The notes under the pieces were generated by a model that searched no databases, was not told the DNA's origin, and saw only the letters and a list, made by a program, of their open reading frames with translations. Position numbers and translations under genes: made by a program. A DNA stretch of 64,000 nucleotides from Ruminococcus sp. (GTDB lineage: Bacteria; Bacillota; Clostridia; Oscillospirales; Ruminococcaceae), in NCBI GenBank assembly GCA_022768805.1, contig JALELB010000032.1, positions 1 to 64,000 of the forward strand, read 5' to 3'. How positions within the stretch are numbered: the stretch's first letter is position 1; each line of letters starts with the position of its first letter. This document shows positions 52,242 through 60,538 of this stretch, piece after piece.

Positions 52242-52874
52242 TTATCCGGCGATATGCTGAATATCCTCCGGCTTAATCAGGAAATCAATGGTGTCATTGG
52301 AATAATACTTATAGGGCATATAGATCAGCTTCAGCTCCTTGCGTTCAGAGGGAACCTCCAGTGCCACAACAAAGGAAACCTTTTCTCCTGCTGCCACCTG
52401 CTGGTGAACCAGCTTTCTGCCGGTATTCGCATAATATTTGGTTGCCTGGGAGTTTGCCAGTGCGGAATGTCCCACATCGGTAATCTCACCGTCCACATCC
52501 GTGGAGAAATGGGTCAGATAGCTGAGATCCAGCACCTTGCCGGAATTGTTGGTCAGATTCATTTCCACAAAGAGAATCTCGGTTTTCTTCTCGTCCTTAT
52601 TGGTGAACTTGTCCAGCGCCTTGACAGCCTCCACCTCGACCTGGAGCTTTTCCTGCTTTTCGGTGTTGTTGTATTCAGCCGGCTTGCCCACCTGGGCATC
52701 CACAACCTCGCCCTTGACAGACTCGGAAATCCGGTCCTCCGGCACGGGCACCACATACTCGGTGGTCTCCGGCAATGCGTTGCTGCTGCTGTCGTTATTG
52801 CAGCCTGCCGCCAGGGGGGAAAGCATACAAAGGGCAGCAATGGTAATGGCTGCGCCCTTACGGAAATGGAACAT
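52242..52874 (-). CDS. Lipoprotein with DUF4352/DUF5067-like domain
   Basis: A 210-residue predicted lipoprotein with lipobox SPLAAGC (Cys near residue 25). After a short Ser/Asn-rich linker, a beta-sandwich domain starts near residue 60: YNNTEKQEKLQVEVEAVKAL, EILFVEMNLTNNSGKVLD near 100 and KVSFVVALEVPSERKELKLIY near 165. This is the usual pattern of the Ig-like DUF4352/DUF5067 domains of Gram-positive lipoproteins. Function unknown. ATG 52874 has AAGGAGGAAA upstream and a terminator lies just after the stop. Confidence 0.82.
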   Translation of the reverse strand: MFHFRKGAAITIAALCMLSPLAAGCNNDSSSNALPETTEYVVPVPEDRISESVKGEVVDAQVGKPAEYNNTEKQEKLQVEVEAVKALDKFTNKDEKKTEILFVEMNLTNNSGKVLDLSYLTHFSTDVDGEITDVGHSALANSQATKYYANTGRKLVHQQVAAGEKVSFVVALEVPSERKELKLIYMPYKYYSNDTIDFLIKPEDIQHIAG

Positions 52875-53013
52875 AAGAATTTCCTCCTTATATATGATGG
52901 AGCATTATGCAAAAATCATCCACGGAAGCCGACAGTACGGCTTCACACCCATGGGAATACATATTATTATATCACAAAAGCAGCCGCTTTGCAAGCCTTT
53001 TTTCATCAGAACG

Positions 53014-53056
53014 AAAAACAGCGTCTGCGGGAAGCAAGGCCTCCTGCAAACGCTGT
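53014..53056 (-). terminator. Ferredoxin gene terminator
   Basis: Minus strand stem, arms ACAGCGTTTGCAGG (53043-53056) and CCGCAGACGCTGT (53018-53030), with a G-T pair, followed by TTTTTC. Confidence 0.8.
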
Positions 53057-53071
53057 CCTCCTGAACGTAAA

Positions 53072-53242
53072 TCAGCCTGCATTCGGAGCAGATACCGGGC
53101 AAACGCCAGCACAAGCGCCGCACTCGATGCAGGTATCAGCGTCAATTACGTACTTGCTGTCGCCAGCAGAAATTGCGCTTACCGGGCACTCGCCTTCGCA
53201 AGCACCGCACATGATGCAATCATCAGAAATTACATATGCCAT
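53072..53242 (-). CDS. 2[4Fe-4S] ferredoxin
   Basis: A 56-residue clostridial-type ferredoxin, read from ATG 53242 to TGA 53072. It has two complete CxxCxxCxxxCP clusters: CIMCGACEGECP near residues 9-20 and CIECGACAGVCP near 38-49, with the usual pseudo-twofold layout. Such proteins carry electrons at low potential for pyruvate oxidation, hydrogenase and related reactions. GGAGGT lies nine bases before the start, with a good promoter at 53305-53332 and a terminator after it, so it is a single-gene transcript. Confidence 0.96.
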   Translation of the reverse strand: MAYVISDDCIMCGACEGECPVSAISAGDSKYVIDADTCIECGACAGVCPVSAPNAG

Positions 53243-53304
53243 TCTAAATACACCTCCGTTACGTATTCAGCGCAGGGCACCTGCCCCGTTGCGCTGCTAC
53301 CTCT

Positions 53305-53332
53305 ATTGTAACACATTTTCCGCAAAAAGCAA
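53305..53332 (-). promoter_or_regulatory. Ferredoxin gene promoter
   Basis: Minus strand: TTGCTT (53327-53332), 16-bp spacer, TACAAT (53305-53310) with extended -10 TGT. Confidence 0.75.
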
Positions 53333-53340
53333 GTGTTTTT

Positions 53341-54867
53341 TTACGGCTTTGCAGCCGAAGCCGGTTCTTCCTCCGGCGCACCGCCGCAGCACAGACCCAG
53401 CAGCATCCAGAACAACGGGGTAACGCTGATGGCGGAAATGCCGCACACTGCTGTCAGCAGATAGCCCCCTGCCCCCAGCAGCACTGCCAGCCGCACCGGT
53501 GCTTTGCCCCTGCGGTATGCCTTTGCGCCACGGCACAGTGCCACCGCCGCCAGTGCCAGATACAGCACCAGCGCCGGGATGCCCCGGGTGGCTGCCTGAT
53601 AGAGATAATCATTGTAGGGATTGTCCACAATATTGGCGTTCTGGACGATGGTGTAGCTGGTGCGCAGCTGGGCGTAGATGTAGTTATCCGCTCCGGTGCC
53701 CAGCAGGGGATATTTCCGGATGGTTTCCACCGCCTGTTTCCACATATAGGGGTAAATACTCAGGGGCTGCTCCAGGTCAAACTTCCCCTGGGCGTCCTGC
53801 CGGGAATACTGTCCGCACACATCGTTCCGGTAGGAGCCATCCAGAAAGACAATGGAGCCGTCGTACAGGTGATAGCCGGCGGACAGGGGAGTATCCTCCC
53901 CGGAGGACAGATACTTGCTGCCGTTGAGCAGGGGGGACAGGGCCGTCAGCCCGAAGCCCAGGGCTCCGCACAGAGCGATTACCGCCAGGGGCTTTACCGG
54001 CTTGTATGCGCCCTTCCGAAGGGGCAGCACCAGGCCGGTCAACAGCATTGCCCCCGCCCCCACAAGCCCGGTAAGGCACTGGGTATGCACAAGGAAAAAC
54101 AGGAACACCGCCGCCGACAGGGTGTAGTAAAGCCGGGGCTTTTTCTCCTTGCTGTGCAGTGCCATGCACACCGCCACGGTGCCCAGCATGGTCAGCAGCA
54201 TGGCAAAGGATGCAGGGTTGCCCGCAAGGCCGCTGGGCAGGTACACGTCCACCAGCAGCTGGGGGAACATATGGTCATAGCTGGAGGGGAGGCCGATGGG
54301 CAGAATCTGCAGCAGGGCGAAGCCGCACTGCACCAGCCCGTAGCCGGTGATCCAGACCGCCAGCTTTTCCGCTTCCCTGCGGTGCAGCTGGGAGCAGATC
54401 ACGAAAAACGCCCCGTAGAACAGCAGTGCCAGCACTCCCTGTCCTCTGCCCTCCATGCCGATCAGGGCAGCGGTAGTATCGAAGGACAGCAGGGCGGAGA
54501 TGTACCCCAGAATCAGGATGCCGCACAGCAGCGCCGCCGGCAGTACCGCCCGTTTCGGATCAAACTGCTTTTTGATGAGGGCGATGAAGGCAAAGATCAG
54601 GGCAAGCACGCCTCCCACCGCAAACATGGAGGACACGCTCCGGAGCAGCAGCACCAGATACGCCAGCATCCCTCCGGCGCCCCCGTTGCTGATGGCGTCG
54701 GAAAGGCCGCCGTAAACGTCCTGGGTCAGCTCCGTCAGCAGCATACTGCCTCCCAGCAGGATCATGGACAGCATGCAAACCCGGCAGGAAAGCTGCCGCA
54801 GTCGCTCCGGCTTCAGGTTGAGAATAAAGTTGGAACGCTCCGAACTGTGAAACAGGGTTTTCGCCAT
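53341..54867 (-). CDS. Wzy/O-antigen-ligase-like polytopic membrane protein
   Basis: A 508-residue membrane protein with about 12 hydrophobic helices and one large outer loop (about residues 340-430), where PLLGTGADNYIYAQL and NPYNDYLYQAATRGIPAL occur. That combination of a GxGxxxF/Y-type motif and HNxxL/Y-like motif near the last loop is the mark of the O-antigen ligase/Wzy superfamily, which joins glycan units on a lipid carrier. In a Gram-positive it could act on a capsule, wall or secondary polymer. No glycosyltransferases are adjacent. ATG 54867 follows AAGGAG; the longer frame upstream overlaps rny and is a shadow. Confidence 0.75.
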   Translation of the reverse strand: MAKTLFHSSERSNFILNLKPERLRQLSCRVCMLSMILLGGSMLLTELTQDVYGGLSDAISNGGAGGMLAYLVLLLRSVSSMFAVGGVLALIFAFIALIKKQFDPKRAVLPAALLCGILILGYISALLSFDTTAALIGMEGRGQGVLALLFYGAFFVICSQLHRREAEKLAVWITGYGLVQCGFALLQILPIGLPSSYDHMFPQLLVDVYLPSGLAGNPASFAMLLTMLGTVAVCMALHSKEKKPRLYYTLSAAVFLFFLVHTQCLTGLVGAGAMLLTGLVLPLRKGAYKPVKPLAVIALCGALGFGLTALSPLLNGSKYLSSGEDTPLSAGYHLYDGSIVFLDGSYRNDVCGQYSRQDAQGKFDLEQPLSIYPYMWKQAVETIRKYPLLGTGADNYIYAQLRTSYTIVQNANIVDNPYNDYLYQAATRGIPALVLYLALAAVALCRGAKAYRRGKAPVRLAVLLGAGGYLLTAVCGISAISVTPLFWMLLGLCCGGAPEEEPASAAKP

Positions 54868-54883
54868 AGACAAGCTCCTTTTG

Positions 54884-54916
54884 AACAAAACCCCCACGCA
54901 TTGCTGCGCAGGGGTT
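54884..54916 (-). terminator. rny terminator
   Basis: Minus strand 12-bp stem with one mismatch, AACCCCTGCGCA (54905-54916) and TGCGTGGGGGTT (54889-54900), then TTGTTC. Confidence 0.75.
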
Positions 54917-54923
54917 GTATGCG

Positions 54924-56492
54924 TTATTTTGCGTATTCGACTGCCCGGCTCTCCCGGATGATATTGACCTTGATCTGGCCGGGATATTCCATCTCGTCCT
55001 CGATCTGCTTGGCAATCTGCCGTGCCACCAGAACCATCTTCTCGTCGTTGATGACCTCCGGCTGAACCATAATCCGGATCTCTCTGCCCGCCTGGACAGC
55101 GTAGCTCTTTTCCACGCCCTCGTAGCTCTGGCAGATTTCCTCCAGCTTCTGGAGCCGCTTGATATAATTCTCGTAGTTTTCGCTTCTTGCCGCAGGCCGT
55201 GCCGCAGAAATGGCGTCCGCAGCCTGTACGATGCAGGCAATGACGGTCTTGGGCTCCACATCGTTGTGGTGCGCCTCGATAGCGTGGATAACCTCCGGGC
55301 TTTCCTTGTACCGGCGGCATACATCCACACCAATCTGTACGTGGGAGCCCTCGATTTCAGAGGTCAGCGCCTTGCCGATATCGTGGAGCAGTCCCGCACG
55401 CCGTGCCAGGGTGGCGTCCACACCCAGTTCGGAAGCCAGAATGCCGGAAAGCTGCGCCACCTCGATGCTGTGGTTCAGCACGTTCTGCCGATAGCTGGTT
55501 CTGTACCGGAGTCTGCCGATGAGCTTCACCAGCTCGCTGTTGAGCCCGTGTACGTTGGTTTCCAGGATGGCACGCTCGCCCTCCTGCTTGATCTTGTATT
55601 CCACCTCACGCCGTGCCTTGTCTACCATTTCCTCAATGCGGGTGGGGTGAATCCGGCCGTCGCTGATGAGCTTCTCCAGGGCGATCCGGGCAACCTCCCG
55701 GCGCACATGGTCAAAGCAGGACAGGGTAATGGCCTCCGGGGTATCGTCGATGATGAGATCCACGCCGGTAAGGGTTTCCAGAGTCCGGATGTTCCGGCCC
55801 TCCCTGCCGATAATTCTGCCCTTCATTTCGTCATTGGGCAGCGCCACAACGGAAACGGCAGCCTCGGAAACCTGCTCCGCTGCGCATTTTGCAATGGCAA
55901 GGGCAATATAGTTCCGTGCCTTTTCGTCGCATTCGTCCTTGATCTGCTGCTCGTAGCTGGTAACCTTCAGCGCCTTCTCGTGAACCAGGTCATCCTCCAG
56001 CATATTGAGCATATATTCCTTTGCCTGCTCCCGGGTCAGCTCGGAGATACGCTCCAGCATATCCATTTCGCTTTTCTTGAGGGTTTCGGCCTCCTTGAGC
56101 CTCTCCTCCGCAGCCCGGATCTTGCTCTGGAGCTGTTCTTCCTTCCGCTCCAGGTTGTCGTTCTTCCGGTCGAGATTTTCTTCCTTTTGCTGGATGCGGC
56201 GCTCCTGCCGGGTAATCTCTCCCCGGCGGTCCTTGATCTCACGCTCCGCCTCGGAGCGAAGCTTGTAGATCTCGTCCTTGGCTTCCACCAGTGCCGCCTT
56301 TTTCCGGCTGTCCGCATCCTTGCCTGCGTCCTCCAGGATGCGCTCCGCTTCCTTCTCCGCAGAGCCGATCAGGGTTTCCGCCTCACGCCGGCGGTATGCA
56401 ATGCCCTGCTTGAAGAAAATAAAACCGGAAATTGCCGCACCGACGATCAGTGCAGCCACACCGACCAGCACTGTAATCATGGTTTCACTCAC
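54924..56492 (-). CDS. rny: Ribonuclease Y
   Basis: A 522-residue membrane-anchored endoribonuclease that starts bulk mRNA decay in many Firmicutes. One N-terminal membrane helix (about 5-25) is followed by a long charged coiled coil (about 30-200). The KH domain has [17 protein letters not shown] near 220 and the HD domain has LLHDIGKAL near 365 and [11 protein letters not shown] near 400. Length is typical (B. subtilis 520). The start is GTG at 56492 with AAGGAGG ten bases away. A long structured leader with an internal terminator-like hairpin precedes it. Confidence 0.97.
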   Translation of the reverse strand: MSETMITVLVGVAALIVGAAISGFIFFKQGIAYRRREAETLIGSAEKEAERILEDAGKDADSRKKAALVEAKDEIYKLRSEAEREIKDRRGEITRQERRIQQKEENLDRKNDNLERKEEQLQSKIRAAEERLKEAETLKKSEMDMLERISELTREQAKEYMLNMLEDDLVHEKALKVTSYEQQIKDECDEKARNYIALAIAKCAAEQVSEAAVSVVALPNDEMKGRIIGREGRNIRTLETLTGVDLIIDDTPEAITLSCFDHVRREVARIALEKLISDGRIHPTRIEEMVDKARREVEYKIKQEGERAILETNVHGLNSELVKLIGRLRYRTSYRQNVLNHSIEVAQLSGILASELGVDATLARRAGLLHDIGKALTSEIEGSHVQIGVDVCRRYKESPEVIHAIEAHHNDVEPKTVIACIVQAADAISAARPAARSENYENYIKRLQKLEEICQSYEGVEKSYAVQAGREIRIMVQPEVINDEKMVLVARQIAKQIEDEMEYPGQIKVNIIRESRAVEYAK

Positions 56493-56806
56493 GTTGTACC
56501 GTCCTCCTTAATTCAGTCTGATTCTGACAATCACTTCACTAAGGCGGGCAATGTCACCGTATTTTTATTCATTTGTGTATACTGCGCTGCTGCGCACAAA
56601 AGAAGGCAGCCGCCTTCTGATTCAGGATTGGGGGCTGATTCGCCGTTTGTTCCATGTTTATACTGACCGGCAGTGCCGGCACAAATAAAAGTACAGCTAC
56701 ATAGCCTGTGCCGTAGCTTACGGGATGGACTTGGCATCCCGGAAAAGTCATTTGCAAATTTATCCTATACGACCGTCCGGCGCAGCCGCCGGTCAATAGA
56801 TTGCAA
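56493..56806 (-). promoter_or_regulatory. Long structured 5' leader of rny (unassigned)
   Basis: About 310 nt separate the promoter at 56814-56842 from the rny start. On the minus strand the leader contains GACCGGCGG.../CCGGACGGTC, CGGGATG/CATCCCG and GCTAC/GTAGC stems. A hairpin with T-run at 56598-56618 then follows. The layout of several stems followed by a terminator before the gene resembles a riboswitch or attenuator. No known class was recognised; c-di-AMP, c-di-GMP, SAM, TPP and T-box cores were looked for without a match. Confidence 0.4.
56598..56618 (-). terminator. Terminator-like hairpin within the rny leader
   Basis: Minus strand: 7-bp stem AGAAGGC/GCCTTCT (56612-56618 and 56601-56607), loop GGCT, running into TTTT (56598-56601). 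It lies about 105 bases before rny, so it would attenuate rny or end a separate small RNA. Confidence 0.5.
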
Positions 56807-56813
56807 CATTATT

Positions 56814-56842
56814 ATTTTATAACGTTTCGCCCGGCTTGTCAA
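56814..56842 (-). promoter_or_regulatory. Probable rny promoter
   Basis: Minus strand: consensus TTGACA (56837-56842), 17-bp spacer, TAAAAT (56814-56819). Confidence 0.75.
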
Positions 56843-56860
56843 GGGCAATCCCGCACAAAG
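56843..56860. repeat. Copy of the GGCAAnnCCGCACAAAG dispersed repeat
   Basis: GGGCAATCCCGCACAAAG, adjoining the rny promoter. It shares the GGCAA-CCGCACAAAG core with 39943-39959 and the reverse of 9211-9226, but has no obvious paired right arm. Confidence 0.5.
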
Positions 56861-57021
56861 ATCTGCCCCGGCTCCAGCTTAGGTGGATTTCGTCACTTTA
56901 TACAATTTCTCATTTGTATTTCAGGGGTGTGACCCCTTGTTTTTGTGCAATCTGTATAAAATGCCATTCGCCGCCCCGGATGCTCCGCAGTTGCAGGAAG
57001 AAACTTTTTTCGCCCCGGTGA
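56861..57021. other. Intergenic stretch between rny and the thrS T-box
   Basis: No gene was found. The only feature is a small hairpin GGGGT-GTG-ACCCC (56924-56936) followed by TTGTTTTTG on the plus strand. It is a weak terminator candidate with no gene to terminate. Confidence 0.4.
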
Positions 57022-57050
57022 TTGACAAATCCGGCGGCTTGTGCTAGTAT
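57022..57050 (+). promoter_or_regulatory. thrS promoter
   Basis: TTGACA (57022-57027), 17-bp spacer, TAGTAT (57045-57050) with extended -10 TGC. The start is expected near 57057, just before the T-box leader. Confidence 0.85.
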
Positions 57051-57056
57051 TATCTT

Positions 57057-57292
57057 ATATCCGAGAAAACCATGACGGAGGATGGCAGATCCCACCGAGC
57101 GTTACCCAGAGAGCACCGTCCCGGCTGCAAGCGGTGCTGGCGCAGGGAATCCGCATACCGCCTCTACCAGTGTGCCCTAACCGGCAACGGGCGCTCCCGT
57201 TACAGAGCATCAAAGGCAGTCTTTCGGCTGTGAAAGCAGGGTGGAACCGCGACCTGTCGCCCCTTATGCACATATGCATAAGGGGCGTTTTT
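57057..57292 (+). promoter_or_regulatory. T-box riboswitch controlling thrS
   Basis: The highly conserved T-box AGGGTGGAACCGCG is at 57238-57251. It is followed by the terminator stem CGCCCCTTATGCA (57258-57270) and TGCATAAGGGGCG (57275-57287), loop CATA, then TTTTT. Upstream, CCAGAGAGCACCG near 57106 and the paired CGGTGCTGG near 57134 fit the Stem I distal region. Uncharged tRNA, presumably tRNA-Thr from the downstream gene, would stabilise the antiterminator. The specifier codon could not be fixed with certainty by eye. Confidence 0.93.
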
Positions 57293-57310
57293 GTTGGTAA
57301 AGGGGGTGAT

Positions 57311-57349
57311 CCGCACGGTGTTCCACGACAGTCCGCTGTCCCTGTGCGG
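57311..57349 (+). other. Second hairpin between the T-box terminator and thrS
   Basis: Outer CCGCAC (57311-57316)/GTGCGG (57344-57349) and inner GACAG (57327-57331)/CTGTC (57336-57340) arms form a two-part stem in the 120 bases after the T-box terminator. No T-run follows. Role unknown. Confidence 0.4.
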
Positions 57350-57412
57350 TATGACCGCCGGCAGCTCAGAAACCATTCAACCGAATTTATATACCGGAAA
57401 GGAAGGATAATC

Positions 57413-59353
57413 ATGATTGAACTTACACTCAAGGACGGCAGCGTCCGTCAGGCGGAAGCGGGGCAATCCGCAGCAGAAGTCATCAAGGGTATCGGCATGG
57501 GGCTTTACAAGGCGGCATGCTGCGTGAAGATCAACGGAGAGGTGAAGGATCTGCGGACAGTGCTGACTGCGGACTGCAGCTTCGAGGTGATGACCTTTGA
57601 CTCCATGGAGGGCAAAAAGGCATTCTGGCACACTGCCTCCCATATCCTGGCTCAGGCGGTAAAGCGGCTGTACCCGGATGTAAAGCTGGCCATCGGCCCC
57701 GCCATCGACAACGGCTTTTACTACGACTTTGACGTGGAAAAGCCCTTTACCGCCGACCAGCTGGTGGAAATCGAAGCGGAGATGAAGAAAATCGTCAAGG
57801 ATGGGGTTCCCCTGGAGCAGTTTGAGCTGCCCCCGGCGGAGGCGCTGAAGAAGCTGGAGGAAATGGGAGAGCCCTACAAGGTGGAGCTTTGCAGTGAGCA
57901 TGCCGGCAAGGGCGAGCCCATCTCCTTCTACAAGCAGGGGGAGTTCACCGACCTGTGCGCAGGCCCCCATCTGATGACCACTGCACCGGTAAAGGCCTTC
58001 AAGCTGCTGTCCTGTACCGGCGCATACTGGAGAGGTTCGGAAAAGAACAAGATGCTGTCCCGGATTTACGGTACCGCATACCCCAAGGCTGCCGAACTGG
58101 AGGCTTACCTCAAGCAGCTGGAGGAGGCAAAGCTGCGGGATCACAACAAGCTGGGCAGAGAGCTGGAGCTGTTCACCACCGTGGACTGCATCGGCCAGGG
58201 TCTGCCCATCATGCTGCCCAAGGGCGCAAGAGTCATCCAGCTGCTGCAGCGCTTTGTAGAGGATGAGGAGCAGCGCCGGGGCTATCTGCTGACCAAGACT
58301 CCCTTGATGGCAAAGAGCGACCTGTACAAAATCTCCGGCCACTGGGATCACTATAAAGAGGGCATGTTCGTGCTGGGAGACGAGGAAAAGGACAAGGAGG
58401 TCTTCGCCCTGCGTCCCATGACCTGTCCCTTCCAGTATCAGGTATTCCTGAACCGGCCCCGTTCCTACCGGGATCTGCCCATGCGGCTGGGCGAAACCTC
58501 CACCCTGTTCCGGAACGAGGACAGCGGCGAGATGCACGGCCTGATCCGGGTGCGCCAGTTCACCATTTCCGAGGGGCATCTGATTCTCCGGCCGGAGCAG
58601 CTGGAGGATGAATTCCGGGGCTGCCTGGAGCTTGCCAACTATATGCTGGAAACCCTGGGTCTGGCAGAGGACGTCACCTACCGGTTCTCCCAGTGGGATC
58701 CCAACAATACGGAAAAGTATATCGGCACACCGGAGCAGTGGGATGAGGCACAGAGCGTAATGGGCAAGATCCTGGATCATCTGGGCATCAACTACACCAT
58801 CGGCATTGACGAAGCAGCATTCTACGGTCCCAAGCTGGACATTCAGATCAAGAACGTACACGGCAAGGAAGACACCCTGATTACCATCCAGATCGACCAG
58901 ATGCTGGCCCAGCTGTTCGGTATGGAATACACGGACGTGGACGGCATCAAGCGCCGCCCCTATATCATTCACCGGACCTCTCTGGGCTGCTACGAGCGTA
59001 CCCTGGCGCTGCTGATCGAAAAGTATGCAGGAGCGTTCCCCCTGTGGCTGGCACCGGAGCAGGTGAAGCTGATCCCCATTGCAGACCGGCATATGGACTA
59101 CACCCTGGAGCTGGCAAGAAAGCTGGAGGCTGCGGGCATGCGCATCAGCGTGGACGACCGTGCAGAAAAGGTGGGCTACAAGATCCGGCAGGCAGTGCTG
59201 GAGAAGGTGCCCTACATGCTTACCATCGGGGACAACGAGGTGGAGAGCAAGACCGTATCCGTCCGCTCCCGCCGGGACGGGGATCTGGGCAGCATGACCC
59301 AGGAAGCCCTGCTGGCAAAGCTGGTGGAGGAGGTTGCCACCAAGAAGCGGTAA
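57413..59353 (+). CDS. thrS: Threonine-tRNA ligase
   Basis: A 646-residue class II synthetase. Order: TGS domain (1-60), editing domain with HTASH (His73 and His77) and the zinc/editing Cys182 in DLCAGPHL, catalytic core with LRPMTCPFQYQVF near 340 carrying the zinc Cys, motif 2 RNEDSGEMHGLIRVRQF near 375, motif 3 HRTSLGCYERTLALL near 525, and anticodon-binding domain from about 545. Motif 2 reads VRQFTISEGHLILRP where the E. coli type has VRGFTQDDAHIF, so this belongs to a divergent ThrRS clade. ATG 57413 follows GGAAAGGAAGG after the T-box leader. Confidence 0.96.
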   Translation: MIELTLKDGSVRQAEAGQSAAEVIKGIGMGLYKAACCVKINGEVKDLRTVLTADCSFEVMTFDSMEGKKAFWHTASHILAQAVKRLYPDVKLAIGPAIDNGFYYDFDVEKPFTADQLVEIEAEMKKIVKDGVPLEQFELPPAEALKKLEEMGEPYKVELCSEHAGKGEPISFYKQGEFTDLCAGPHLMTTAPVKAFKLLSCTGAYWRGSEKNKMLSRIYGTAYPKAAELEAYLKQLEEAKLRDHNKLGRELELFTTVDCIGQGLPIMLPKGARVIQLLQRFVEDEEQRRGYLLTKTPLMAKSDLYKISGHWDHYKEGMFVLGDEEKDKEVFALRPMTCPFQYQVFLNRPRSYRDLPMRLGETSTLFRNEDSGEMHGLIRVRQFTISEGHLILRPEQLEDEFRGCLELANYMLETLGLAEDVTYRFSQWDPNNTEKYIGTPEQWDEAQSVMGKILDHLGINYTIGIDEAAFYGPKLDIQIKNVHGKEDTLITIQIDQMLAQLFGMEYTDVDGIKRRPYIIHRTSLGCYERTLALLIEKYAGAFPLWLAPEQVKLIPIADRHMDYTLELARKLEAAGMRISVDDRAEKVGYKIRQAVLEKVPYMLTIGDNEVESKTVSVRSRRDGDLGSMTQEALLAKLVEEVATKKR

Positions 59354-59373
59354 GGCACAGCATAAACAAAACA

Positions 59374-59405
59374 AACCCGTCCGGTATCAGCCGGGCGGGT
59401 TTTTC
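59374..59405 (+). terminator. thrS terminator
   Basis: 11-bp stem with one G-T pair, AACCCGTCCGG (59374-59384) and CCGGGCGGGTT (59391-59401), continuing into TTTTTC. Confidence 0.88.
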
Positions 59406-59425
59406 TGTGGGTTTGTGGTGCTGTC

Positions 59426-59905
59426 TTACTTAAACAGCTTGTTCACCTGTTCTCTATAGGCTTCGTCGATTTCGTAATAATAGCTGGAATGCGGCTGTGT
59501 AATGGGAATCACGAAAATATCGGTCTGATTAACCCCCAGTTCGTCCAGTATGGCGTTTGCTTCTTCCACGGTCAGGGCTTTTTCATGCAGTGCAAAAATC
59601 TGCTCCTGGGTTTTGAGACAGTTCGTGCCGCTCATCATCCCGCAGCTGTAGGAATCCTTTGACATCTGCCATACGTAAACTTCAATCCCTTTAAACGACG
59701 ACAGTTCAAAGTATTCCGGATATTTCTCCTTCAGCTCTGCAAGATCCACTTGGCGGTTTTCCGGTGCTGCGTCTTCGGTTGCATTTGTGATTTCCGCTGA
59801 AATCTCCGTTGTGGCCGCAGACTCAGGAGCAGAGCCTGTCGTCTCCGCACAGGCGGGTAATGCTGCAAGCAGCAGGGCTGCGAATGCCAATGCTTTTGCT
59901 TTCAT
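59426..59905 (-). CDS. Small lipoprotein of unknown function
   Basis: A 159-residue predicted lipoprotein; lipobox LPAC places the acylated Cys near residue 19, with an unusual Pro at -2. A Ser/Thr/Glu-rich linker (about 20-50) leads to a small folded domain containing DLAELKEKYPEYFELSSF near 54-71, a Cys pair in SCGMMSGTNC near 87-96 that could form a disulphide, and LTVEEANAILDELGV near 111. No family was recognised. The SD is GGAGGTG. It is convergent with thrS. Confidence 0.75.
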   Translation of the reverse strand: MKAKALAFAALLLAALPACAETTGSAPESAATTEISAEITNATEDAAPENRQVDLAELKEKYPEYFELSSFKGIEVYVWQMSKDSYSCGMMSGTNCLKTQEQIFALHEKALTVEEANAILDELGVNQTDIFVIPITQPHSSYYYEIDEAYREQVNKLFK

Positions 59906-59974
59906 GAAAACACCTCCACATCATGCCAGCGGTTTTTCTTTCATGATACCATACTCCAGCCGGGTTGTCAATGA

Positions 59975-60017
59975 AAACGCCCCAGCAGACCTGAAAAAGT
60001 TCAGACTTGCCGGGGCG
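59975..60017 (-). terminator. Terminator after the PH-like gene
   Basis: Minus strand: long imperfect stem (arms 60000-60017 and 59979-59996, CGCCCC and TCTGAA blocks) followed by GTTTTC. Confidence 0.8.
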
Positions 60018-60023
60018 AAAGCC

Positions 60024-60491
60024 TTATGCAATGGAATCAATATACCGGACCGCCTCTATATACCGCTTGAGCTTCATAAAGGCAGTGTCCTTGCGATCCG
60101 CATCCCTTTTCACGTCCTGCTTGAAGGTGTAGGTTTTCCGGGGGGTACGAATGCGCATCACGTAGATAAAATGATGTACAGTCATGACCATCGGTATCCC
60201 CTCCTGGTGGGCGTAAACCTTGATTTCCAGACCCGTGATGGCTTCGATGGGGATCCGCTTCGTGCCGTGATACGGATCCTGTATGGCTACCGTTTCCCCG
60301 TCGCAATAGATCCTGCCGGGAAATCTGGACAGTACAAAGGGCACAAGCAGCAGAAGCAGGGGATACCAGAACACGCATTGGAATTTGTAGGCCAGATAAA
60401 AGAAGGACAGGAGCGCCACAGCAATACAGCCGTAATCGATCACCTTCGGCACCGTGGGCTTGTACCGATCCTCGTAAATCTCCTGGTTCAT
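60024..60491 (-). CDS. Membrane protein with bacterial PH-like domain (putative)
   Basis: A 155-residue protein. A short N-terminus is followed by two closely spaced membrane helices (about residues 20-55, CIAVALLSFFYLAY and YPLLLLLVPFVLS). A beta-rich domain follows: RIYCDGETVAIQDP, TKRIPIEAITGLEIKVYA near 85 and TYTFKQDV near 125. This helix-hairpin plus PH-like layout is common in Gram-positive proteins of unknown role. ATG 60491 lies shortly after GGAGGAA; the ATG at 60506 overlaps that SD. It follows aspS by 47 bases and a terminator. Confidence 0.65.
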   Translation of the reverse strand: MNQEIYEDRYKPTVPKVIDYGCIAVALLSFFYLAYKFQCVFWYPLLLLLVPFVLSRFPGRIYCDGETVAIQDPYHGTKRIPIEAITGLEIKVYAHQEGIPMVMTVHHFIYVMRIRTPRKTYTFKQDVKRDADRKDTAFMKLKRYIEAVRYIDSIA

Positions 60492-60504
60492 GGTTCCTCC
60501 ATCC

Positions 60505-60532
60505 AAAACAGGGGCATCCTCCCGGATGCCCC
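60505..60532 (-). terminator. Terminator after aspS
   Basis: Minus strand: perfect 9-bp stem GGGGCATCC/GGATGCCCC (60524-60532 and 60511-60519) followed by TGTTTTGG. The T-run is weak, so read-through into the next gene is possible. Confidence 0.65.
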
Positions 60533-60538
60533 ACTTGA

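Noticed and set aside
54915..56666. 583-codon plus-strand frame opposite rny
   Set aside because: Antisense to a conserved RNase Y and covers its SD and leader.
56493..56806. Known riboswitch class for the rny leader
   Set aside because: Cores of c-di-AMP, c-di-GMP, SAM, TPP, glycine and cobalamin elements were looked for without a match.
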